Source: DSWT01 sp049975385
GTDB taxonomy: Bacteria; Chloroflexota; Anaerolineae; B4-G1; SLSP01
Length of the DNA: 64,000 nt
Assembly (NCBI GenBank): GCA_049975385.1
Contig: JBNGDO010000004.1
Span: 1 to 64,000 of the forward strand
Direction of reading: 5' to 3'
Below, in pieces: positions 51,638 through 57,972 of this stretch. A model generated the notes under the pieces. That model was not told where the DNA came from. It ran no database searches and saw nothing but the letters and a program-made list of their open reading frames with translations. The position numbers and the translations under genes were made by a program. Numbering within the stretch: position 1 is the first letter of the stretch; each line of letters opens with the position of its first letter.

Positions 51638-51716
51638 TCGTGGCTGCCGGTACGTGTATACGCACATTCCTCGGGTGCTGGCGGCGGGCGCGGCAGGGTT
51701 TAGAGCGACGATTTAG
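51638..51716 (+). pseudogene. Divergent copy of the HpcH aldolase 3' end
   Basis: The frame encodes RGCRYVYTHIPRVLAAGAAG and ends FRATI then TAG, against HGCRYVYTHIPRLLASGTAA in the complete gene at 50143-50223. Most base changes are synonymous or conservative. Only about 25 codons remain, and they lie just before the family H element at 51730. It is a gene fragment. Confidence 0.75.
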
Positions 51717-51729
51717 GCCTACGGCAACT

Positions 51730-51923
51730 GCCGACCACGAATGACACTTGCCGACTCGAATTTTCAACGAATAAACGAATGGGAGGGTGCATGCACTTCA
51801 CGAACTTATGCTCAACTCGCGGTATACATCCGAATCCTAACCGGGTCAACCCCAAACCCTCGCCAAACCCACGAATCCCCGCCACGCCTCATTCGTTTAT
51901 TCGTTTCTTCATTCGTGGTCGGC
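51730..51923. mobile_element. MITE-like element, family H copy 2 (194 bp)
   Basis: It has the same 13-bp ends as copy 1 (GCCGACCACGAAT / ATTCGTGGTCGGC). The subterminal CGAATAAACGAAT (51768-51780) is perfectly mirrored by ATTCGTTTATTCG (51891-51903). It has no coding capacity. It lies directly after a duplicated gene 3' end, as copy 1 lies next to one. Confidence 0.8.
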
Positions 51924-51948
51924 GGGCGTGGTCGGCAGCCGCCATTGA

Positions 51949-53454
51949 TCACACGTAACGCTCGCGAATCTTCGCGCTGACGAAATCAAGGATCGCGACG
52001 GTAATCGCGATGAACCACACGGCGATGCCGGCGGAGCGGTAGTCCGTCAACCGGATCCACTGGATCAGCAAGAAGCCGATGCCGCCGCCGCCCACCGCAC
52101 CGATGATAGTGGACATGCGCACGTTGATGTCCCAGCGGTAGATGGTGAACGAGACGAAGGGCGGGATGACCTGCGGCACCACGGCGTAGACGATGGTCTG
52201 AATCCAGTTCGCGCCGGTCGCGTGGACCGCCTCGATAGGACCGGGGTCGATGCTCTCGATGGCCTCGGAGTAGAGCTTGCCCAGCGCCGCGATGCTGTGC
52301 ACCAGCAGCGCGATGACGCCCGCGAACGGCCCCAGGCCCACCCACAGCGTGGCGACGATGGCCCAGATGATGGGCTCGATGGAACGGATGATGTTGAGTA
52401 TGAAGCGGGTGATGTAGTAGATGGCCAACGTGAACGGCGAAGCCGACATCAGGTTGCGCGCGGCCAGGAAACTGACGGGGATCGCAAAGACAATGCCGAA
52501 CAAGGTCGCCATCATCCCCAGGAAAATGGTCTCCACCATTTTTTCGATGGCGAGCAGCAGCTCCTTGCTGGGCTTCAACTTGCCGACGAGCGTGGTCTGC
52601 CGGGCCTGGAGATGGTGCTCTTGTGGCCCCTCCCCCGCGCTGGGCGGGATGAGGAGATTGGGCATCGCGAAATCAACGGTGAAGTCGCCGTTCTCGTCCG
52701 GCATCACCGAGATGAACTCCCCTTGATAGCGCACGCGGAACGCCTTGCCGACGGGGTCCTCCCACCACATCACCACCTCCTGGCCGGGTCGGAAGCCGTG
52801 CCCCACCACATGGAGCACCGTGCCCACAAGTTCATAGTCGGAAAGCACCCCGCACCGGGGCGTGACCTCGAGGTAAGGTTGCCCGGATTCCACAGGCATA
52901 GGGTCGGGAATCTCTTCGCCCTCACAACTGGAGTATAGCCGTTCCACACCCTGGTAGATTTCCTCTTCCCGGTAAACTGCACTGGGCCAGGGCCAGGCTA
53001 TTTTGGTAATGATGGGGAAAGCGTCGGGCAGTTCGGTAAAAAGCTTGACCATGTTAATTTCGACGATTTGCCAGCCCAGCATGAAGAATGTCAGACCGAT
53101 GATGACATAAGCCAACGTCTCCCGCGTTTTCTTGCGACGCGCCGTGTTGATGGCATCGAGGATGACGAGCACCCACAATCCGATCAGCGCGACGACGAGC
53201 ACGTACAAAATCGGTTGGCGGCGGAAGGCAACCGGGATGCGCTCGGCCCAGGTGGTCTGCCGGTAAGCGATCACGCTGACGCGCCAGACCATCAGGCCCG
53301 CGAGCGCGACCATGCTGCCCAGGAAAATCAAGCCGCGCTCCCAGACGCCAATGACAATCTGCCCCAGGCCGGGAATCAGCGAAAGCAAGCCTGCCACCAC
53401 AGGCGAGACGGTACGGAGTGTACGTTCTTCTCGATTGCGTGTGCGTGTTGCCAT
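51949..53454 (-). CDS. phnE: PhnE-type ABC transporter permease with extended N-terminus
   Basis: The protein has 501 residues. The last 230 residues are a binding-protein-dependent permease (ETIFLGMMATLFGIVFAIPV, PGPIEAVHATGANWIQTIVY as the EAA-like loop). The N-terminal half is extra: about four hydrophobic segments between residues 15 and 145, then an extracytoplasmic beta-rich region (RCGVLSDYELVGTVLHVVGHGF). Ordinary PhnE is about 260-280 residues. It forms the membrane channel for the phnC/phnD-like partners encoded just upstream and probably imports phosphonate, phosphite or phosphate-like ions. Confidence 0.82.
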   Translation of the reverse strand: MATRTRNREERTLRTVSPVVAGLLSLIPGLGQIVIGVWERGLIFLGSMVALAGLMVWRVSVIAYRQTTWAERIPVAFRRQPILYVLVVALIGLWVLVILDAINTARRKKTRETLAYVIIGLTFFMLGWQIVEINMVKLFTELPDAFPIITKIAWPWPSAVYREEEIYQGVERLYSSCEGEEIPDPMPVESGQPYLEVTPRCGVLSDYELVGTVLHVVGHGFRPGQEVVMWWEDPVGKAFRVRYQGEFISVMPDENGDFTVDFAMPNLLIPPSAGEGPQEHHLQARQTTLVGKLKPSKELLLAIEKMVETIFLGMMATLFGIVFAIPVSFLAARNLMSASPFTLAIYYITRFILNIIRSIEPIIWAIVATLWVGLGPFAGVIALLVHSIAALGKLYSEAIESIDPGPIEAVHATGANWIQTIVYAVVPQVIPPFVSFTIYRWDINVRMSTIIGAVGGGGIGFLLIQWIRLTDYRSAGIAVWFIAITVAILDFVSAKIRERYV

Positions 53455-53457
53455 AAC

Positions 53458-54240
53458 TCAGCCTCCCCTGATGCTGCGGCCGGTTTCGATGCGGACGGCC
53501 TCTTCACCGTAAATATCCTTGAACTCTTCATCCGTCATCTGGCGGATTTCCTCGCGCGTGCCGCGATAGACGACGCGACCATCGCGCAGCCCGATGACGC
53601 GCGAGGCGTAACGCTGCACCAAATCCAGGTAGTGCAGGCTGCACAGGATCGTCATTCCTTCACCGTTGAGCGTTTCGAGATGTTGCAGAATGTTGTGGGC
53701 CAGCACAGGGTCGAGGGCGGAGACCGGTTCGTCGGCGAGGATCATGCTCGGCTCCTGCATCAGGGCGCGCGCGATCCCGACGCGCTGTTGCTGCCCGCCG
53801 CTCAACTCATCGGCCCGCTTCTGCGCCAGCTCCACGATACCGACGCGCGCCATCGCCTGCTGTGCCAGGGTGCGGGTCTCCGGCGGGAAACGATCGAACA
53901 GGGCCGAAGAGGGCTTAGTGTAGCCCAATCGCCCGCTCAATACGTTCTTCTCCACCGAGAGTCGCCTGACCAGGTTGAAGTGCTGGAAAATCATGCCGAT
54001 TTCGCGGCGAATCAGGCGCAATTCCGGTCCGGTGGCGGCAGTGATGTCTTTGCCATTCCACACGATGCGCCCCGCGTTGGGGTCCACCAGCCGGTTGATA
54101 CAACGCAGCAGTGTGGATTTCCCCGACCCACTCAAACCAATGACGATCAAGAACTCGCCGTCCTCGACCGTGAAGCTCACGTTGTCCAGGGCTTTCGTGC
54201 CATCGGGGTAAATTTTGGTGAGGTTCTCTACAATAAGCAT
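53458..54240 (-). CDS. phnC: PhnC-type ABC transporter ATP-binding protein
   Basis: The start at 54240 follows GAGGAGG. The 260-residue protein has Walker A (GLSGSGKST), Q-loop (IFQHFNLV), signature (LSGGQQQRVGIARAL), Walker B (MILADEP) and the H-loop (CSLHYLD), with the PhnC-type SALDP motif. It powers uptake of phosphonate-like anions. The gene ends 3 bases before the permease start, so they are co-translated. Confidence 0.9.
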   Translation of the reverse strand: MLIVENLTKIYPDGTKALDNVSFTVEDGEFLIVIGLSGSGKSTLLRCINRLVDPNAGRIVWNGKDITAATGPELRLIRREIGMIFQHFNLVRRLSVEKNVLSGRLGYTKPSSALFDRFPPETRTLAQQAMARVGIVELAQKRADELSGGQQQRVGIARALMQEPSMILADEPVSALDPVLAHNILQHLETLNGEGMTILCSLHYLDLVQRYASRVIGLRDGRVVYRGTREEIRQMTDEEFKDIYGEEAVRIETGRSIRGG

Positions 54241-54269
54241 AAATCCGGCCTCCTCATTGACGAAAAGCA

Positions 54270-54335
54270 CTATAAAAAGTAAAACGTAAACTGCACCATA
54301 GCACGTTTACGTTTTACCTTGTGCGTTTTATAGAC
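54270..54335. repeat. Foldback repeat, family J (TAAAACGTAAAC)
   Basis: TAAAACGTAAAC (54280-54291) and GTTTACGTTTTA (54305-54316) are perfect reverse complements, with further imperfect pairing outward (CTATAAAAAG with GCGTTTTATAG). It lies between phnD and phnC. Confidence 0.75.
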
Positions 54336-54365
54336 CAGGGGGAGGCCATAGCGCGCTCCCCCTGG
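54335..54365 (-). promoter_or_regulatory. Intercistronic hairpin after phnD
   Basis: CCAGGGGGAG and CTCCCCCTGG form a 10-bp stem with an 11-base loop, 12 bases past the phnD stop on the minus strand. Such hairpins commonly keep binding-protein mRNA more abundant than the transporter mRNA that follows. Confidence 0.6.
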
Positions 54366-54376
54366 CTTGCATTAGC

Positions 54377-55270
54377 CTATTTCATGAAACCCTGAACATC
54401 CACGCCCGAAGCGTCCAGAATATGGCGGAAAGGATCATAGAAGCTATCATCCTTGGCCACAAGCCCAGTCCAGGAATACGTCTCTTTCAAAATTTCCAGA
54501 GAGGCTTCATCCTCGGCAATTTCCAGCAAAGCCTTCGTAATTTGATCGCGTATATCCTGCGGCACATCCGTGGCAAACGAAATCGTGTCGTTGGGGATCT
54601 CGGGCGATGTGTCAAACACGATGACCTTATCTTTGACATCGGTCAACTCATCCTCAACGTTGCTGCGCGCGTCCACGAAGGTCGCGCCGGCGTCGCAGTC
54701 GCCATTGTAGACGGAGGTGATGACGCCATCGTGCCCACCGGCATCCACAACCTGCTTCAAGTCGGTATCCGGGTTGATGCCCTCAGCCTGGAGCATAATG
54801 CTGGGGATGATCCAGCCGCTGGTGGACAAGGGATCTGGGCGGCAGAATGTCTTGCCCTCGAGATCAGTGATGGCCTGTACACCCGAGTCCACGTTCGCGA
54901 CAAGCTGCCCGGTGTAGAAGGCCGTGCCGTAACGCAACGACGCGAGGGCCACATCCGCACACTTGCGCTCGTGGGCCAAAACGTACCCAAAGGTGTTGAG
55001 CGCGCCCATCTGCGCCTCGCCGTTGCACATCGCCTCGATCACGCCAGCAAATTCTGTCGCGACGTTGGCCTTGATAACGAGACCCGTCTTATCCGTGACC
55101 ATATCCGCGACCTGCTGTGCGCCGGCTAAAACTTGCTCGGAATCCTGCGATGGCACAAAGGACCAGATGATGGGGTTCTCTTCCGTCCCCAATTTCGCCC
55201 CTCCGCAACCGGAAAGGCCCATTGCTGCTACCAGGAACAGCCCAACGATGATAAACATATACTTACGCAT
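54377..55270 (-). CDS. phnD: PhnD-type substrate-binding lipoprotein
   Basis: This 297-residue protein has a lipoprotein signal (FIIVGLFLVAAMGLSGCGG, cysteine at about 22). The mature part matches PhnD/PtxB binding proteins: IIWSFVPSQDSEQVLAGAQQ, GALNTFGYVLAHE, DLEGKTFCRPDPLSTSGWII and DAGATFVDARSNV. It captures phosphonate, phosphite or a similar anion for the PhnCE-like transporter. Specificity cannot be read from the sequence. AAGGAGG precedes the start. Confidence 0.88.
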   Translation of the reverse strand: MRKYMFIIVGLFLVAAMGLSGCGGAKLGTEENPIIWSFVPSQDSEQVLAGAQQVADMVTDKTGLVIKANVATEFAGVIEAMCNGEAQMGALNTFGYVLAHERKCADVALASLRYGTAFYTGQLVANVDSGVQAITDLEGKTFCRPDPLSTSGWIIPSIMLQAEGINPDTDLKQVVDAGGHDGVITSVYNGDCDAGATFVDARSNVEDELTDVKDKVIVFDTSPEIPNDTISFATDVPQDIRDQITKALLEIAEDEASLEILKETYSWTGLVAKDDSFYDPFRHILDASGVDVQGFMK

Positions 55271-55350
55271 GACAAACCCTCCTTGTGAAATGGTGTAATA
55301 AGTGATACGGGACTATGATAATCTTTGAACGGCAAAAAGTCAACTGACAT

Positions 55351-55995
55351 CTATTCACAACCTCTATGAGAACAATCTGACGAACGTATCCGTCGTTGCC
55401 CCAAGCGAGTCAGCCCCTCCAACAAAAACACCCCGAACAGGTTCACCTGCGCTGTGACCTCCTCAGGCGCGAGCGCCAGGCCGCGATCCAACAGCAGCGT
55501 CATCCCCACCACGTAACCGAGGATCGCCAGCGATTTGAGCGCGGAGGGCACGTTGCTGAGTCGCGGCGTAACGGCAAACCTTTCCCCCGGTTCCTGCGTG
55601 ACGAGCAGGATGATCTGTATCAGGGCAATCGCCGCTTGCAGCACGTAATAGACCTGCACCAGAAGTTCCTGCCACGAGGGCCGGGAGGGCCGCACCCAGA
55701 AGAGCGCCATATAGAGGATGGAGATGAAAGCGCTGCCGAGGTAGACCATAAACTCCGTGATGGGTTGCCAATCCTCCGGGATGTTGACCAGGCTCGCCAG
55801 CAAAACGACAGCGCCGTAGATGTAGACCGCCCACAGAGCGCCGTACTGGATGAGCAGGTCCGTCGCCGGATGCGCGGCGCCGAAGTAATGGTGGTGGAAA
55901 ATGAAAGCGGCGAAGAGCAGCAGCGTGGTTTCCAGGTTGACCAGGGGGGCCAACCAGGTTTTGAACATCGTTTTGAGGCATTCACCAAGATTCAT
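55351..55995 (-). CDS. Hypothetical multi-pass membrane protein
   Basis: The start at 55995 was chosen over an in-frame ATG at 56013. The 214-residue protein has about six hydrophobic segments (NLETTLLLFAAFIFHHHYF, WAVYIYGAVVLLASLV, GSAFISILYMALFWV, VLQAAIALIQIILLV, SLAILGYVVGMTLLLD). No family was recognised. It lies upstream of phnD on the same strand with an 80-base gap, but a functional link is unproven. Confidence 0.65.
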   Translation of the reverse strand: MNLGECLKTMFKTWLAPLVNLETTLLLFAAFIFHHHYFGAAHPATDLLIQYGALWAVYIYGAVVLLASLVNIPEDWQPITEFMVYLGSAFISILYMALFWVRPSRPSWQELLVQVYYVLQAAIALIQIILLVTQEPGERFAVTPRLSNVPSALKSLAILGYVVGMTLLLDRGLALAPEEVTAQVNLFGVFLLEGLTRLGQRRIRSSDCSHRGCE

Positions 55996-56014
55996 AGGAT
56001 TACCCCCGTGCATT

Positions 56015-56085
56015 GTAGGGGCGAGGCATCCCCACGAGGCACCTTGTCAGCCCAAAATCACTGCAGGGATGCCTCGCCCCCCTAC
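56015..56085. repeat. Inverted repeat GTAGGGGCGAGGCATCCC, supplying a stop codon
   Basis: The left arm 56015-56032 and the right arm 56066-56085 are near-perfect reverse complements. In the un-shifted frame, the TAG of the beta-helix gene (minus strand, 56084-56082) is the start of the right arm, another case of a repeat ending a gene. Confidence 0.8.
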
Positions 56086-57741
56086 CGCCGCCACACCAAC
56101 GGCAAATAGACAGCATAGCCCGGCCAAAAGGCCAGATTGGAAAGCGCCGACCAGCCGCCCTCGTTGTGCGTTTTGACGGCGAAATAGCACGTCCCACTGC
56201 TGTAGGCACTGGTGTACGTGGCCGTATCGAGCACGCCGCCCGTGGCGAAATCCAGCGCAACGTCCCACGTCCCAGCTCGCGGCGGTGATAGGCTGCGCGG
56301 CGTAGCGCACCGTCGTGGTCAAAGCACCGACGGGCGGCGTCCAGCGCAACGTCACCGTGAGATCATTGCCAGCGAGCGTGGCCTGCGACACGCGCAAGTC
56401 GTGCACGGCGGCGGGCGCAGGGATGCCGTACTCGTCCGCGCCGATGTCGCGCGCGGAGCCGATGGGCCGGGGATCGCCGTCGATGTCGTCGTCGCACAGC
56501 CCGGCGGACAGGGCCGCGCCTTGATCGATGGCGGCGGCAGCACTGGGCAGGAGGTGCAAATCGCCGCCGGAGCCGTCCACGAACAGGGTCAGCGGCGCGT
56601 TCGTCAGATTGCCGGCCTGCGTCGCTGTCGCGCCGTCGCGGGCGCGCAGGTTGTGGCTGACCAGGTTGTTCACCAGATGCACCGAGGTGTTGGGATAGCG
56701 CCACTCGATGGACGAAAACGGCGCTTGGGTGGAGATCACCGAGTTGTGGTAGGTCTTCACCTCGCAGGCGTTCCACAGGCTGATGCCGTTGTCGTAGCCG
56801 TCCGCAGAAGCAAACAGTTCCGCACGGTTGGCGGAGATGAAGTTGTTGCGGATGATGCCGCCGTAGTGGTCGATGTAGCCGCTGGCAGCGGGGCAGGGAT
56901 TGTCGGTGTAGGTGCGCGCCGTCCCGCTCGTCGCCATGCCGAAGCCGATACCGCGCGCGTTGTTACGCAGCACGTTGCGTTCCACGATGGGATCGCGGCA
57001 GCCGCGCCAGAAGTGGATGCCGTGTTCGGAGAGGCCGCTGGCACACCAGAAGCCTTCGATCAGGTTGTCGCGAACCACCCAATCGCGCGCCTGGTGCATG
57101 TCGATGCCGCCGGTGTAGCAGTCGTCGCGGATGTAGGGACGTCCGGCGTCGGTCAGTTCGATGGTCGAACAGGCAATGACGCCGTTGTCGGGATAATAAC
57201 CCGCGCCCGCAGGATTGACCTTGATCGCCTGCTGCCCCGGATCGATAATGTGGACGTTGTAGATCAACGCATCGAGCGTATCGGCCGTTTCAGCGCTCAC
57301 GTGGATGGGATGCGTGTAGGCGCGCTTGATCGTGATGTCGGCGACGGTCACGTTGGAAGCGGCGATGGTGACGATCTCAGTACCGCTGTAGTTATCGTCG
57401 AGGATGACTGCCTCACGGTTGCCACTCGCCGAACGTAGTGTGACGTAGGGCGTATCGATCCAGACGTAATGCCCGTTTGCGCCGAGGTTATACGTCCCAT
57501 CCGCCAGCAGGATTGTCGTGTGCGGTTGCGCCGTGTTGACAGCATCCCACAAGCCCGCCTCGGTCGAGACAGGGACGATGGTGTCGCCCGCGGGTGGTGC
57601 AGGTAGAGGCGCGCAATTCGTCGCCGCGCGCGTCATCTCGGCGAAAGTGGGCGGCGGTAGAGCGATAGAGACCGCCGTCGTAGGTGCAGCAACGGGCAGA
57701 GACAACAACAGACTGAGCATAACCATTCGCCACACTTTCAT
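56047..57741 (-). CDS. Secreted right-handed beta-helix protein, C-terminus frameshifted
   Basis: The start at 57741 follows GGGGAGGTG. A signal peptide (MVMLSLLLSLPVAAPTTAV) opens a parallel beta-helix of pectate lyase/NosD type with repeating motifs such as NVTVADITIKRAYTHPIHV, WVVRDNLIEGF and PIVERNVLRNNARGIGFG. A fibronectin-like module follows (LTVTLRWTPPVG). At 56261-56274 an exact 7-bp duplication shifts the frame. Without it the protein would continue VALDFATGG to YFAVKTHNEGGWSALSN and end AVYLPLVWRR at 56082. The real product therefore has an aberrant tail ending at 56047. Confidence 0.8.
   Translation of the reverse strand: MKVWRMVMLSLLLSLPVAAPTTAVSIALPPPTFAEMTRAATNCAPLPAPPAGDTIVPVSTEAGLWDAVNTAQPHTTILLADGTYNLGANGHYVWIDTPYVTLRSASGNREAVILDDNYSGTEIVTIAASNVTVADITIKRAYTHPIHVSAETADTLDALIYNVHIIDPGQQAIKVNPAGAGYYPDNGVIACSTIELTDAGRPYIRDDCYTGGIDMHQARDWVVRDNLIEGFWCASGLSEHGIHFWRGCRDPIVERNVLRNNARGIGFGMATSGTARTYTDNPCPAASGYIDHYGGIIRNNFISANRAELFASADGYDNGISLWNACEVKTYHNSVISTQAPFSSIEWRYPNTSVHLVNNLVSHNLRARDGATATQAGNLTNAPLTLFVDGSGGDLHLLPSAAAAIDQGAALSAGLCDDDIDGDPRPIGSARDIGADEYGIPAPAAVHDLRVSQATLAGNDLTVTLRWTPPVGALTTTVRYAAQPITAASWDVGRCAGFRHGRRARYGHVHQCLQQWDVLFRRQNAQRGRLVGAFQSGLLAGLCCLFAVGVAAVGGRGIPAVILG
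56261..56274. repeat. 7-bp tandem duplication causing a frameshift
   Basis: CGTCCCA occurs twice in tandem (56261-56267 and 56268-56274). Removing one unit restores the frame to a fibronectin-like end and the YLPLV motif found in two other secreted proteins of the window. Confidence 0.9.
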
Positions 57742-57763
57742 CGACACACCTCCCCGGTAGACA

Positions 57764-57966
57764 AACCACGAAGTCACTAAAGCACATTGGCCGACCACGA
57801 ATTTCAAGCGAATAAACGAATAGGCGACTCGACAAACGCAAGTTTTTAGTTTAGCCAAGGCTTGAGTTCGTTTACTCGTTGCCCCATTCGCGGTCGGCAA
57901 GCCAACCCCCCGAACAATTACGGAGAGACTCACTAAAAACTTCGTGCCTTTGTGTCTTTGTGAGAA
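57764..57966. repeat. Outer foldback repeat split by element H
   Basis: ACCACGAAGTCACTAAAGCA on the left and CTTCGTGCCTTTGTGTCTTT on the right are halves of a repeat of the cacgaag/cttcgtg type. Family H copy 3 lies between them, so one element appears to have inserted into another. Confidence 0.55.
57790..57898. mobile_element. MITE-like element, family H copy 3 (109 bp)
   Basis: The ends are GCCGACCACGAAT and ATTCGCGGTCGGC (one mismatch), with subterminal CGAATAAACGAAT at 57809-57821 and an imperfect mirror at 57867-57879. It lies 75 bases downstream of the LRR gene's stop codon on that gene's strand. Confidence 0.75.
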
Positions 57967-57972
57967 AAATAG

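Larger units (their letters stand above)
51617..51948. other. Gene-free stretch: gene fragment plus family H element
   Basis: The 332 bases between infA and the phnE-like gene contain the aldolase 3' fragment (51638-51716) and the long H element (51730-51923), followed by a further GTGGTCGGC half end (51928-51936). No other gene was found. Confidence 0.7.

Noticed and set aside
53068..54282. Plus-strand ORF of 404 codons
   Set aside because: It is antisense to phnE and phnC, whose motifs are unambiguous.
56212..57438. Plus-strand ORF of 408 codons
   Set aside because: It is antisense to the beta-helix gene and has no recognisable motif.
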